DNA of 36,288 bases from an uncultured Clostridia bacterium (GCA_947626955.1 CANQUB010000012.1:1-36288); one strand, 5' to 3'. Shown: positions 21,978 to 30,768, numbered from the stretch's first letter. Program-made: numbers and translations. The notes: generated by a model from the sequence alone, not told the origin.

Positions 21978-22192
21978 GCGATGAATATGTGAGGTCGGAC
22001 AGTCTTATCTGCATACAAGACGCGACAGGGCAGCTTAAAACCGTGATATACGAGGGCGACTATGAGCGCATATACAAGCCACGCGGGTGGACCGTGATAA
22101 CTCAAGATTGGACTAAAGAGCGCGAGATACGCAAGCCTGTAAATATGCAAGCCGAACTAGAGCTTGAAAAACTTGCAAAGGGCGTTAGATAA
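21974..22192 (+). CDS. Small hypothetical protein before portal
   Basis: This 72-residue protein has a beta-rich core (SLICIQDATGQLKTVIYEGDYERIYKPRGWTVI) and a helical end. The 'YERIYKPRGW' unit resembles the 'IAGYIASGW' unit of the preceding gene, so the two may be distant relatives. It is co-translated with the upstream gene through an ATGA overlap. The function is unknown. Confidence 0.6.
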   Translation: MSDEYVRSDSLICIQDATGQLKTVIYEGDYERIYKPRGWTVITQDWTKEREIRKPVNMQAELELEKLAKGVR

Positions 22193-22215
22193 CAAACGTA
22201 GAGGTGAGTGCGATT

Positions 22216-23922
22216 ATGGAATTTAAAAATCAATATCAGATGAATTTAATATCTGCCGGCAAGACCAAACTATACAATCAAAGCGCCTTATGGGCATACA
22301 ACACCGCAAAATATCGCGCCCTCCTCTCAAATGACCCTACAATCATTAAGCGATTTTATAGAGAGGAGTCGGGCGTTTTTATGCTGGACGCCCACAATTT
22401 TTTTGAGAAAACGCGCTCGTTTTATTACGGCGACGGATTTAATGAAAACGCAGAAGAGTTCTTTGGCATTATCCCGATGATATGCGAAAGCATTGCAAAA
22501 ATGGTGTGCGGGGCGGGATATGAATTTTCGCCGTCTATCCCGGACGACATAAAGCAAAGGCTGCAAGTTATCTTGGACGACAACAATTTTGACACCGATT
22601 TTCCGAAAGCCAGCGTCAAAGAGACGATAGGCTTGGGCGACGCCGCTTGGCATGTGTTTTTCAACCCCGAGCTAAGCAGTTATCCGTTGATAGAGCTTGT
22701 GCCGGCAGAAAGGCTGTTTTTAAAACGAGTGAGCAACAGGATAGTTGAAATAGGCATTAAACAGCAGGTCTATATAAACGGCGAGGCGCAACCTTATGAG
22801 CTGCACACTATATACAAGAAACGCCGCAAAAAGATAGAAGTTAATGAGGTCTCTAAGTGGGTGGACGACGGCGTCGTGCAAAAAATAAAGATTTGGGACG
22901 GCAGACAATATATAGAGAACAACCCGCCGTTGCAGGATAAGATTTTTAAGGCGTACAACCTCAGCAGCGCCGAAACGGTTTTGCCGCTTGTGGATATCCC
23001 CGTCATATATTTGCCCAACACGCTCAATCACGCGCAGTCTATAGACAACAACGCGCGCCCTTATGGCATTGTGTTCGGCCTTGAAAGCGTCTCATCGGCT
23101 TTGGACGAGATATTGTCAAACTGTGTGGATACAGTGCGTAAGAGCTTTCCGTTTCTACTTATCGATGAACAAATGGTGCCAAGCGATTTGCGAGGCGACA
23201 AAAATCTTAGCGAATTTTCAACGCGCAAACACTCATATATGCTGCCCAAAAACGCGCAGGACGCAGACAAGCTGTTGCAACAGGTGCAAGCGAAGCTCAA
23301 TACGACCGAGTTTGTCGAGGCGGCAAAATTTCAGATAAACATCGCGCTTAATAAAGCGGGTATCAACGCCGCCACTTTGGGCTTGCAGTTGTCGGGACAT
23401 GTTGAGGCCGAAGCGACGCAAAACGCCAAAGAACGCAACAGTATCCGTACGCGCAACGCCATTGCAGCCGATTATGAAAGATACATATCAAATTTGTTTT
23501 CGGTGCTGTTGCAATACGAAGATTATATCAACGGCAACCCGATTGCGGTAGATCGCGCCACGGGTGAAGAGGCGCTCATCGCCGAAGACTATCACGGCAT
23601 AAAGGTCGCGTTTAGAAAATACATCGTTGACACTCCCGAAGAAGTATCCGAAGTGCTGGCACGCAAGGTGCAGGCAAATTTGATGAGCATATATGCTGCC
23701 GTCAGAGAACAGCATCCCGATTGGGATGACGAGGCTATCTATGACGAGGCAAACCTCATCTATGCCGAAAAGCAGGGCATGGCAATGCAGGTAGAGCCGG
23801 GCGAAGAAGCTGTTGACAACACGCTCAAGCCTTTGGGCCCGCATAAGGAGCCTGATGACGAGCAGCCGCAAGAAGAGGCCCCAAAAGACGAAAAAGAAGC
23901 GGAGGAAACGACAAATGGATAA
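22216..23922 (+). CDS. Portal protein
   Basis: This protein of about 568 residues forms the ring at the capsid vertex through which DNA passes. The start is at ATG 22216; the track GTG at 22204 lies within the ribosome site GAGGTG. The segment FFGIIPMICESIAKMVCGAGYEFSP and the long helical LQAKLNTTEFVEAAKFQINIALNKAGIN, followed by EATQNAKERNSIRTRNAI, are characteristic of SPP1-like portal proteins. The C-terminus is an acidic Glu/Pro-rich tail. It lies directly after terminase and before capsid genes, as expected. Confidence 0.88.
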   Translation: MEFKNQYQMNLISAGKTKLYNQSALWAYNTAKYRALLSNDPTIIKRFYREESGVFMLDAHNFFEKTRSFYYGDGFNENAEEFFGIIPMICESIAKMVCGAGYEFSPSIPDDIKQRLQVILDDNNFDTDFPKASVKETIGLGDAAWHVFFNPELSSYPLIELVPAERLFLKRVSNRIVEIGIKQQVYINGEAQPYELHTIYKKRRKKIEVNEVSKWVDDGVVQKIKIWDGRQYIENNPPLQDKIFKAYNLSSAETVLPLVDIPVIYLPNTLNHAQSIDNNARPYGIVFGLESVSSALDEILSNCVDTVRKSFPFLLIDEQMVPSDLRGDKNLSEFSTRKHSYMLPKNAQDADKLLQQVQAKLNTTEFVEAAKFQINIALNKAGINAATLGLQLSGHVEAEATQNAKERNSIRTRNAIAADYERYISNLFSVLLQYEDYINGNPIAVDRATGEEALIAEDYHGIKVAFRKYIVDTPEEVSEVLARKVQANLMSIYAAVREQHPDWDDEAIYDEANLIYAEKQGMAMQVEPGEEAVDNTLKPLGPHKEPDDEQPQEEAPKDEKEAEETTNG

Positions 23923-24538
23923 GGAACGTGGGCGTGATGTAGTTGACGGAGAGTACGGCGTTTGGCGCACCGTGTGTGGCAAGCGAGTTTTTATAAAAGA
24001 CGGGCAAGAGTTGAGCGATGCCATGCTCGAAAGCGGAAAATTCACAAAAAAAGCGATAGACGCTGTTGATGAGAATGAGAAAGACCCCAAAAAGCAGGAA
24101 ATGAAGAAGGAGCGAGGGGTTATTTCTAAGGATGAACTAAAGCAGTTTTTGGGCCCTGAATTCAAGGGACTAAAAGGGCAGGCGGCAATAGAAAAGGTCG
24201 CTCATGAGAAAAAGGGACATGTTAAAGGCGCGTTCCATAGAGAAGATATCGGGGATATTGATTTGGTCTGGGGGACTGATAAGGCTGGATTGCAGCATAT
24301 AATTTCTCGTCGACAAGAACAGGGCATTGATGTTTCAAGCTTTCTTGATGAAATAACAGATGTTGTTGAACACGGAAATTTTGGCGGACCCGCAAAGTCC
24401 CCGGACAGCTTTATATTCCGAACAGATAACAGAAGCGCTGTTATCAATTATACATACAAGGGGAACGACATCCAATATCTGCTGACCGCATTTGCGTCTA
24501 GCGGAGGAGGGCAAGGCAAGAAAAAACCGCCACAATGA
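23915..24538 (+). CDS. PBECR-like nuclease domain protein (virion effector)
   Basis: This 207-residue protein starts at ATG 23915 inside the portal gene end. Residues 9-30 (GEYGVWRTVCGKRVFIKDGQ) are a linker motif typical of phage minor capsid proteins. The C-terminal 100 residues (GHVKGAFHREDIGDIDLVWG, then AGLQHIISRR and ITDVVEHGN) match the phage Barnase-EndoU-ColicinE5-RelE-like (PBECR) nuclease domains. These are usually fused to the MuF head protein; here the MuF domain is absent. It may be a toxin packaged in the virion or used against competitors. A terminator follows directly. Confidence 0.75.
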   Translation: MDKERGRDVVDGEYGVWRTVCGKRVFIKDGQELSDAMLESGKFTKKAIDAVDENEKDPKKQEMKKERGVISKDELKQFLGPEFKGLKGQAAIEKVAHEKKGHVKGAFHREDIGDIDLVWGTDKAGLQHIISRRQEQGIDVSSFLDEITDVVEHGNFGGPAKSPDSFIFRTDNRSAVINYTYKGNDIQYLLTAFASSGGGQGKKKPPQ

Positions 24539-24552
24539 TGTGACGGTTTTAT
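24525..24552 (+). terminator. Terminator after the PBECR-like gene
   Basis: AAAACCGCCACA and TGTGACGGTTTT pair around ATGA with one mismatch and end in TTTTATT. The stem begins inside the last codons of the gene. Confidence 0.8.
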
Positions 24553-24719
24553 TAGGAATGTGCTTTGGATGGACGCATCTCCCACTCCAACGTGAGCACC
24601 CCATCATTCTAAGATACAGCGGATGCGATTTTCTGTATGTCGAAGCAATTTCTGTATTTATTATAAGCAGAGATTCAAAAAAAAGTCAATAGATTTTCCA
24701 AAAAAAATATGGAGGCAAT
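24553..24719 (+). promoter_or_regulatory. Leader region before the scaffold and capsid genes
   Basis: This stretch of 167 bases without a gene holds a possible long stem (GAATGTGCT against AGCAC and CATTC, with a bulge) and then an AT-rich part with TATTTATTATAAG, a possible -10. It lies between a terminator and the scaffold gene, so it probably contains the promoter for head structural genes. No clear -35 is visible. Confidence 0.4.
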
Positions 24720-25586
24720 ATGGATCATGATTTTAACGATGAAATTCTGACCTTTGATGAGCTCCTGGAGGACGACTACTACAAGTCCGAATTCGAAAAG
24801 AGAGTGCAGCAAAGGGTAGAAGAATACAGCAGCCACTCAGGCTTAAAAGGAGGAAACGATATGAACGATAACGAAACCGTTCAGAATGAGGAAATCGCGC
24901 AGACGGAGGCGGCAGAGAACGCCGAGCAACCCGTCAGCGCAAGCACGGCGGACGACTCATCCGCAATTAATGAGGCGGCAGAACGCAAACCTGCAGAGCC
25001 TGCAAGCGCCAACGAACCGATGAAAGAGATGTCGGCTGAACAATACGCCCGATACAATGAAACGCTTAGAAGCGTGTCTAAGACCGCCGCAGCGGGGCTT
25101 ACAACGCCTTACAACGCGTTTGACGACGGCGCTGTTAAAGCCGAGGTCAAAAGACAGATATTGGCGGGGGAAACTCCCGACGTGAAAGCGCTTGCAAAGG
25201 ATGTCATCGACAAGAGAACTCAGCAGGACGGCGGGGCGGTTAAGCCTCAGACAGCAGCACAGCCTGTTAAGCAATCAGACAACAGCGACGAGTTGTTGTC
25301 GCTAAAGGCAGAAAACGCCTTGCTTAAGGCCGGAATCAAACCCGACAGGATAGACGCGGCAAGAAAATTGTTTGTTGCCGAGGGCTTCGCCCTTGATAAG
25401 GCAAGCGAGTTTGTCGCCAAATATCCCGAATGGAAACAACAGCAAGAGGGCGGCTATGACATCAAAAAAGGCGCGCCTCTTGGCGGACCTACGGCGCCAA
25501 CTCCCAACGGGTCCGTAACGCTTAATGACTTTGAAAAAAAGGTCATGGCAGCACGAAAAGCAAGAGGGTTGGACTATAAAATTTAA
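24720..25586 (+). CDS. Scaffold protein
   Basis: This 288-residue acidic, helix-rich protein starts behind GGAGGCAAT. The N-terminus (TFDELLEDDYYKSEFEKRVQQRVEE) is the usual opening of scaffold proteins in phages of Gram-positive hosts. The middle is low-complexity (Ala, Glu, Ser), and a coiled coil (DELLSLKAENALLKAGI) comes before the C-terminal FEKKVMAARKARGLDYKI. It guides capsid assembly and leaves the mature head. An internal ATG at 24861 with AGGAGGAAACG could give a shorter form. Confidence 0.83.
   Translation: MDHDFNDEILTFDELLEDDYYKSEFEKRVQQRVEEYSSHSGLKGGNDMNDNETVQNEEIAQTEAAENAEQPVSASTADDSSAINEAAERKPAEPASANEPMKEMSAEQYARYNETLRSVSKTAAAGLTTPYNAFDDGAVKAEVKRQILAGETPDVKALAKDVIDKRTQQDGGAVKPQTAAQPVKQSDNSDELLSLKAENALLKAGIKPDRIDAARKLFVAEGFALDKASEFVAKYPEWKQQQEGGYDIKKGAPLGGPTAPTPNGSVTLNDFEKKVMAARKARGLDYKI
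24849..24863 (+). promoter_or_regulatory. Internal ribosome site in the scaffold gene
   Basis: AGGAGGAAACGAT precedes the in-frame ATG at 24861. It would give a scaffold product lacking the first 47 residues, as in phages that make nested scaffold proteins. Confidence 0.55.
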
Positions 25587-25601
25587 AAGGAGTAAAAAAC
25601 T

Positions 25602-26594
25602 ATGGCAATCACACTTGGTGATGCATTCCAAAATTGGAACAAAGATTCAAATATCCCCACCGATGGGGCTATGGTAGATGGCGGCGTTATAGCTATGCTT
25701 GAACCCAACCTTTTCCGCAACAAGGTAATGGTGCCCAACGTAACTTATTCAACCGACGTCGAAAGCTTGATGACCGACAACCGCTTTGCTGTCGCGTACA
25801 TCAGAAAACTTGACAAAATCAAAGTCAATATGTGTAAGGCAAGCGACCAAAACGCTTTTCGCGTTGTCGCTACGCAATCCGACGGCGAATTCCTCGAAAT
25901 TCGTTGTAATGACGTTCTGAAAGTCGCAGAAGTCGTCAACGAGCCTTTGGACAAAGCAAGAGTAAGCGGCAGAACGGCAGACCGCGTCGCGCTCGCGTCC
26001 GAGAGCTACGATGAGATAAAAGAGCTGCAATATCTCTCGTATCTTATCAACGGCGGTGGCTCTAACGACCCGACGGATGTAGGCGCTCCCGCCTCGCCCA
26101 ACACCAACGCTTGCACCAAAGACACCGTGCTTGACAACATCATTGACGACCGCACGATTCTTCGCAAGGCAGGCGCCGACCCCGACGTGCTGATTATGTC
26201 AGAGGATACCGACGCGGTGTTCCTCAAGTACTTGGGGCAAAAGACCTATTTCAGACCCGCAAGCGAGACCGAGGCTGCGGCGTTCGGTCAAGTCTTCGCG
26301 GGCACGCTGTTCAGCGGCAAGGTGAAAGTGTTTACCTCAAACGCCTTGGGGCAGGACAACTCGCTGCTGGTCGGCAAAGAGGCAAAAGACAAGACATGGG
26401 ACTGGTCGGCAATCGAGTATATCTTGTACGACCACAGGACGTTGAGCATTGTCAACGTCGCTCAGTTTATCGGCATAATCGACTATTCGGCTATCATCCA
26501 CAACAGCTCGCTTATTTCCATTCTCACGGTATGCGGCGGCCGCGTGAGAAACACTCAAAAAGCGATTGCGAAAAAGACTGCCGCAGGCGATTAA
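25602..26594 (+). CDS. Major capsid protein
   Basis: This 330-residue protein follows the scaffold directly, behind AAAAGGAG. The N-terminal arm, the E-loop-like region and the C-terminal beta segments (RPASETEAAAFGQVFAGTLFSGKVKVFTSNAL) fit the HK97 fold of Firmicutes phages with a separate scaffold. It would form the icosahedral shell. No protease gene is visible upstream, so maturation probably does not need cleavage. Confidence 0.85.
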   Translation: MAITLGDAFQNWNKDSNIPTDGAMVDGGVIAMLEPNLFRNKVMVPNVTYSTDVESLMTDNRFAVAYIRKLDKIKVNMCKASDQNAFRVVATQSDGEFLEIRCNDVLKVAEVVNEPLDKARVSGRTADRVALASESYDEIKELQYLSYLINGGGSNDPTDVGAPASPNTNACTKDTVLDNIIDDRTILRKAGADPDVLIMSEDTDAVFLKYLGQKTYFRPASETEAAAFGQVFAGTLFSGKVKVFTSNALGQDNSLLVGKEAKDKTWDWSAIEYILYDHRTLSIVNVAQFIGIIDYSAIIHNSSLISILTVCGGRVRNTQKAIAKKTAAGD

Positions 26595-26609
26595 GCATTT
26601 TACAACCAC

Positions 26610-26634
26610 GGAGCGGGGCTTTTTGCCTCGCTCC
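26610..26634 (+). terminator. Strong hairpin after the capsid gene
   Basis: GGAGCGGGGC (26610-26619) pairs with GCCTCGCTCC (26625-26634) with one G-T wobble and a TTTTT loop. No T run follows, so it may stabilise capsid mRNA or attenuate transcription. Confidence 0.65.
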
Positions 26635-26683
26635 TATCCTCACGATATTGTAGAGGGTGATGAAAAACAGCAAGGAGGGCATT

Positions 26684-27100
26684 ATGAGGCTTCTTTATGT
26701 AACCTATGGACATCACGGACATCGTGGGTATGATTATCTGACCGAAAAGCAATACAAGTCTGGCGACGTAGTTGTTGTGCCGGTGGAACATTACAAAAGT
26801 CATAAGCTTTATAATACGTTGGCTATTGTAGAAAAAACGTATGATTCAGAGAGTAAGCCTGCCCAAAAAATCATCAAATTTGATGAGGGCAATCGAGGCA
26901 AAGACGGGCGTTTTAAAAAACGAGTTAAAATAAAAACCATATCGCAGCGTTTTGAAGTTGCGCGAAGTATGGGGCTTGACGTAAAAGACGATCATGCGGT
27001 CGGCATTAGGACGCTGCCCGGATATTCCACAAGACTGAGCGACGACCAATGGCATAGCTCAAAACGCATGATATCAAGAGGAGGGGATGAAGATGTATAA
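26684..27100 (+). CDS. Small head or head-tail protein, unknown
   Basis: This 138-residue protein starts at ATG 26684 behind AAGGAGGG; the track start at 26657 lies earlier without a ribosome site. The N-terminus (RLLYVTYGHHGHRGYDYLT, then KSGDVVVVPVEHY) suggests a small beta-barrel with several histidines. The C-terminus is basic. It sits between the capsid and connector genes, so a head decoration or completion role is possible. The family is not recognised. Confidence 0.6.
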   Translation: MRLLYVTYGHHGHRGYDYLTEKQYKSGDVVVVPVEHYKSHKLYNTLAIVEKTYDSESKPAQKIIKFDEGNRGKDGRFKKRVKIKTISQRFEVARSMGLDVKDDHAVGIRTLPGYSTRLSDDQWHSSKRMISRGGDEDV

Positions 27101-27638
27101 CATAGACAACAGCAAGTTGGTTATACCGTTCTACGACGATATACCAAGCGACGCACAATATCCGTGTTCTACCGAGCGACTTGCATACAACAAAGACGAC
27201 CACCGCTATTATCTCACTGAGGCGGGGCTGTCTTATTACGGAGTGCAATGCGCGCCGTCCGAAGTTAAAAAGCTGATTAGGGCGGCTACCGAACACGTTT
27301 ACAGCTATATAGCTATAATGGCGCAAACCAAATATAACGTCATGTGTTATAGGATAGCTAAGAGCCTCTTCGGGCGATTTAAGAGCGCCAAAGAGGGCAG
27401 AAATGAATTTGAATATATGCTTGCCATACAGGCAGATTATATATCGGAGTTCGGCGACGCCAAAAAGACCCCGAAAATGGTGATAAGCCCCGAGACTGGG
27501 CGCGTAAAAGATAACGACCTAAATTGGTCTACGGGTTTTTGGCTTAGCGACGAAGTGCTCATTTGGCTAAAAAACAATAATCTAACCGACCCAAATATAG
27601 CATATTATCCGTGGCAAATACGTTGGGATGAATATTAA
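27093..27638 (+). CDS. Head-tail connector candidate
   Basis: This protein of about 181 residues probably starts at ATG 27093, spaced well from AGGAGGGG; the track ATG at 27087 is too close. It is rich in aromatic residues and helices (EVKKLIRAATEHVYSYIAIMAQ, then GRNEFEYMLAIQADYISEF). The position after the capsid gene and the helical plan suit a head-tail adaptor. It overlaps the previous gene slightly. No family is recognised with certainty. Confidence 0.55.
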   Translation: MYNIDNSKLVIPFYDDIPSDAQYPCSTERLAYNKDDHRYYLTEAGLSYYGVQCAPSEVKKLIRAATEHVYSYIAIMAQTKYNVMCYRIAKSLFGRFKSAKEGRNEFEYMLAIQADYISEFGDAKKTPKMVISPETGRVKDNDLNWSTGFWLSDEVLIWLKNNNLTDPNIAYYPWQIRWDEY

Positions 27639-27650
27639 GGAGGGCGCGCT

Positions 27651-28034
27651 ATGGCAGAATATCCGTTGTGGTCGCCCAATAAACGAGGCAAATTGTATAA
27701 GAGGTTTACGGACAATATCGACGTCAATATACAAGACAGGGACGACGTTATTGCTGTGCAGAAAAACTATTATGTGTGTAGGGACACGTTTCGGTGGGTG
27801 GATATTAACAACGCCGAAAAGGTGGAAGAACAGCCGCTTACGGGGCTTGCCGTCCCCAATGAGTATAGGACGATAAGGACAAACTCTAGGGCAAAATTCG
27901 ATGTAGGCGATATTGTTGAGTTGCCGGGGTTAGGGCTATATATCATACAAGACGGCATCCAAATAGGGTATGCCTATACGCCCAAGCGCGTGCAGACCTA
28001 TCAGAATCTATCATTGTCAAGCGTGGGTATATGA
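27651..28034 (+). CDS. Head closure/stopper-like protein
   Basis: This 127-residue protein starts behind AAGGAGGGCG. It is beta-rich with a late VGDIVELPGLGLYIIQDGIQIGYAYTPKR segment, like small beta-barrel head-closure or tail-adaptor proteins. It is followed by an overlapping gene (ATGA). The role is inferred from position. Confidence 0.55.
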   Translation: MAEYPLWSPNKRGKLYKRFTDNIDVNIQDRDDVIAVQKNYYVCRDTFRWVDINNAEKVEEQPLTGLAVPNEYRTIRTNSRAKFDVGDIVELPGLGLYIIQDGIQIGYAYTPKRVQTYQNLSLSSVGI

Positions 28035-28549
28035 TTAACTACAACACAAATTTAGGGATGAGAGATATTTTCTTAAACCCGGCATTAAAAGGTATCTTTC
28101 CGCAAATGGACGGCGTAAAGCTGCAAAATGTATATTCCTTTGCGGAGGTGGAAAAGCGTGTGCAAACATATTTGGCTCAAGTGCTAAACGCACGCTATGA
28201 CGACGACGGCGAACTTGTCGTCAAAGGCAAACACGAAACCGTTATAAATCGCGTAAAGCAGCTAACGCCCCTCATCGAGGGCTTTTTTAATAACATGCCC
28301 AAGATAGTTGCGGGAATACGACGAAACACGCCGCTGTATCTGCCTTATGCATCTATAGAACAATTAAAAAATTTGCATACCACAGCCCAAAAAATCAAAG
28401 CCATGCAGGCGGTAATGGACAATTTTCAATATCGTCATGACCTTGGGGCCGAAAACAGTATATCTAATGAGTCGGACGAGGTGTTTGCACGCAAGCAGAA
28501 AGCGTGGCAAAGAAAAGTGGGCTACAGCGGGAGGCTTAAACGAGTATGA
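28031..28549 (+). CDS. Tail completion or connector protein, unknown
   Basis: This 172-residue protein has no good ribosome site and depends on its ATGA overlap with the previous gene. It is largely helical (FAEVEKRVQTYLAQVLNARY, then RVKQLTPLIEGFFNNMPKIVAGI). A charged C-terminus ends the chain. It is probably structural, in the head-tail joining group. Confidence 0.5.
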   Translation: MINYNTNLGMRDIFLNPALKGIFPQMDGVKLQNVYSFAEVEKRVQTYLAQVLNARYDDDGELVVKGKHETVINRVKQLTPLIEGFFNNMPKIVAGIRRNTPLYLPYASIEQLKNLHTTAQKIKAMQAVMDNFQYRHDLGAENSISNESDEVFARKQKAWQRKVGYSGRLKRV

Positions 28550-29556
28550 AAAAAGTTGAAATCACGGCAGACGCCATTTTAAAATTGCTAAAGGGCATTT
28601 TTGAGGATGAAGATGTCAATTTTGTAATAAGCGATAACGACGCGTCCGAGTCGTCCGAATGGCGGGGCAAGACGGTTAACGAAGTGCTTAATATTGAGTA
28701 TTATACTTTTAAGCATCGTCCGTCTTCGAATCAAACCATTTTGAATGATATAGCGGCAAACGCGCCCAACAACAAGCTTGAGGCGTTGACGCGCTCTTTT
28801 TGCTTGTTGTCTATCAGCAACATAGAGCGGCTATATTCCAAGAACGAGGATATGGTTGCCGTTGACGTACTGTTGGAGTATTATGTCCAAACCGAAAAGG
28901 TAAAGCTGCTTGAAAAGCTTATCGAGTGCAGTTCGGCGGGGGTAAGCGGGCTTAGATTTGACTTTGATTTTGTCGGCGGCGAATTTTTGCATCATGACGC
29001 GAGCCATGAGGGCATAGAAAGGCGTAAGGCGGTGGTATTCTTCGGCGCGCTTACCGAAAGCGACGTTTTGCCAACTACGCCGTTTGGCGAAATGGTGGGG
29101 CTTGAAATCAAGGTGTCCGTGATGTTTTATCCGCCCGTATACAGCTATAGCGACTATACGGCTAGCTTTACTTTTGCCGACGAAGAGGGGCTGAAAACGG
29201 TTGAAGATATGCCGCTTAAGAGCATATCTATAGCACATGTCATGACGCAAGAAGCTGTCCCAAACATAGAAAATAATTGCAAGGTAGGCGCAATCAACCT
29301 GTCCGGTGCGACGTCGTTTGTTCTTGTTTTTGACGGATACGATAACGATTTTATCGATTACCTTGCCGATATGACGCTCAATTGCGACATCACCGACAAC
29401 AATATGCCTATAAACTTTACACTTAAGCGAGGCGAAAAGGCTTATACGCATATCGTGGTTATCAAAGACCACAAGATGGTCATAAACGCTGACACGGGCA
29501 ACGAGACTCATACCTTAACGCTTGTAAGGAGCGTTTCGGACGATGGGCGGAGGTAA
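28546..29556 (+). CDS. Tail protein (possible tail tube)
   Basis: This 336-residue protein overlaps the previous stop. A helical N-terminal third contains FCLLSISNIERLYSKNEDM. A beta-rich second part (residues 150-330) contains many alternating hydrophobic strands (GLEIKVSVMFYPPVYSYSDYTASFTF, then THIVVIKDHKMVINADTGN). By order it would be the major tail or tail-tube protein. The usual tail assembly chaperone genes with a frameshift are not found after it. Confidence 0.5.
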   Translation: MKKVEITADAILKLLKGIFEDEDVNFVISDNDASESSEWRGKTVNEVLNIEYYTFKHRPSSNQTILNDIAANAPNNKLEALTRSFCLLSISNIERLYSKNEDMVAVDVLLEYYVQTEKVKLLEKLIECSSAGVSGLRFDFDFVGGEFLHHDASHEGIERRKAVVFFGALTESDVLPTTPFGEMVGLEIKVSVMFYPPVYSYSDYTASFTFADEEGLKTVEDMPLKSISIAHVMTQEAVPNIENNCKVGAINLSGATSFVLVFDGYDNDFIDYLADMTLNCDITDNNMPINFTLKRGEKAYTHIVVIKDHKMVINADTGNETHTLTLVRSVSDDGRR

Positions 29557-29562
29557 ATATAA

Positions 29563-30135
29563 ATGGCATTGCACAATTTAAAAATAACGGTCATAGATGG
29601 CGGCAAAGCAGAGACTTCAGCGTTTGCGACGTCTTCAAATGCCGACACATCGTCTAAAAAGCGGAGCTCGTCCGGCAAAGACTCTACGATATACAATTTT
29701 TTTCACGTAAACCAAGGGCTTCGCGATAAGCTAAGTCAAGCCACGTCGCCAACGGTAGTGTTTAGCATACAGCAGGGGATGAACCTTGCCGTGCAAACAA
29801 CAAGAGCGGCTATAAACTACTATGTCAGCGACATAGGCAGGGCTAACGGCGACAGCAACTATCAAGCCATTGTCAATCGCGAAATGGAAAAGGTTACCGA
29901 CGCGCTCAGCGTAGGGCAAGGGTTTTGGAGTGGCGCGGTTGCAGGTTCTGCCATGGGCATTATAGGCGTTGCCGTAGGCGGTATCATAGGCGTAGCGTCG
30001 TCTGCGATAAACCTCGGCTTTAAATACGCAGAACGCGAGCGTGCCTATCAGCACGAGATGTTCAAAGAGCAAACTTCGCAAGCATACCAACTTGCGCGTG
30101 CCAATTACAGCGCTCTGACGGGGCGTGTGAGATGA
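29563..30135 (+). CDS. Glycine-rich membrane-active tail protein (minimal tape measure candidate)
   Basis: This 190-residue protein starts at ATG 29563 behind GGAGGT. The polar N-terminus is Ser/Lys-rich. Residues 123-158 form one long hydrophobic Gly/Ala-rich segment (SGAVAGSAMGIIGVAVGGIIGV). The C-terminus (YQHEMFKEQTSQAYQLARANYSAL) is an amphipathic helix. Such a segment is usual in tape measure or DNA-ejection pore proteins. It is the only candidate for a tape measure between the tail protein and the hub; at this length the tail would be very short. Confidence 0.5.
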   Translation: MALHNLKITVIDGGKAETSAFATSSNADTSSKKRSSSGKDSTIYNFFHVNQGLRDKLSQATSPTVVFSIQQGMNLAVQTTRAAINYYVSDIGRANGDSNYQAIVNREMEKVTDALSVGQGFWSGAVAGSAMGIIGVAVGGIIGVASSAINLGFKYAERERAYQHEMFKEQTSQAYQLARANYSALTGRVR

Positions 30136-30162
30136 AACAGAACAAAGCCCAGCAAAAAAATC

Positions 30163-30199
30163 TTGACACCAGTGGATAAAAGTATTACACTTGTAATAC
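30163..30199 (+). promoter_or_regulatory. Promoter and operator of the RelB/RelE unit
   Basis: A consensus -35 TTGACA (30163-30168) and a -10 TACACT (30186-30191) are 17 bases apart. A perfect inverted repeat, GTATTACA-CT-TGTAATAC (30182-30199), covers the -10 and fits an antitoxin operator. Confidence 0.8.
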
Positions 30200-30221
30200 A
30201 ATAAAGTAGGAGGTGCAAATT

Positions 30222-30458
30222 ATGGTTTTAACTTTAAGGGTAAACGATAAAGAGCGCGAGCTTATAGAGAAAACGGCTAAGGTTTATGGCATGAGCATGT
30301 CCGAGTTTATGCGCCATGCTATTTTTGAGAAGCTGGAGGACGAATTTGACCTAAAGGCTTACGAAGAAGCCAAAGCTGAGTATGACGCAAATCCTAAGGT
30401 CTATTCGCTTGATGAGGTAAGCAAAATGCTGGGTATTGAGGACGATATCAAAGGGTGA
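30222..30458 (+). CDS. RelB-type antitoxin (ribbon-helix-helix, DUF6290-like)
   Basis: This 78-residue protein starts at ATG 30222 behind AGGAGGTG. The N-terminus (MVLTLRVNDKERELIEKTAKVYGMSMSEFMR) is a ribbon-helix-helix DNA-binding domain. The C-terminus (YEEAKAEYDANPKVYSLDEVSKMLGI) is the toxin-binding part found in DUF6290/RelB antitoxins. It should repress its own promoter through the palindrome over the -10 and neutralise the RelE-like toxin six bases downstream. Confidence 0.9.
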   Translation: MVLTLRVNDKERELIEKTAKVYGMSMSEFMRHAIFEKLEDEFDLKAYEEAKAEYDANPKVYSLDEVSKMLGIEDDIKG

Positions 30459-30464
30459 TTTGCT

Positions 30465-30737
30465 ATGGACAAGCGATATTCGGTAGTTTTTTCGGAATAT
30501 GCCGTGAGGCAGTTTAAAAAGTTGGACAAGCAAACGCAGGTTATGATTCAGCGGTGGATAATAAAAAACCTCAGCGGCTGCGAAGACCCTCGCGCTCATG
30601 GCAAGGCGTTGACCGCCAACCGAACGGGGCAGTGGCGGTATAGAATCGGCGACTACAGATTGATCTGCGATATACAAGAAGAACTCATCCGCATTTTAGT
30701 GTTGGAAGTCGGGCACAGAAAAAACATATACGACTGA
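30465..30737 (+). CDS. RelE/ParE-type toxin
   Basis: This 90-residue protein is a full-length RelE/ParE superfamily toxin (YSVVFSEYAVRQFKKLDKQ, then WRYRIGDYRLICDI and VLEVGHRKNIYD). The basic, Arg-containing GDYRLICDI strand and the C-terminal GHRKNIY are the conserved elements for ribosome-dependent mRNA cleavage in RelE proteins. It is the second gene of a complete unit with its own promoter and terminator inserted between tail genes. It may stabilise the prophage or limit other phages. Confidence 0.9.
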   Translation: MDKRYSVVFSEYAVRQFKKLDKQTQVMIQRWIIKNLSGCEDPRAHGKALTANRTGQWRYRIGDYRLICDIQEELIRILVLEVGHRKNIYD

Positions 30738-30768
30738 CATCCGCTGCGGGCAATAAACAAAGCAAATG

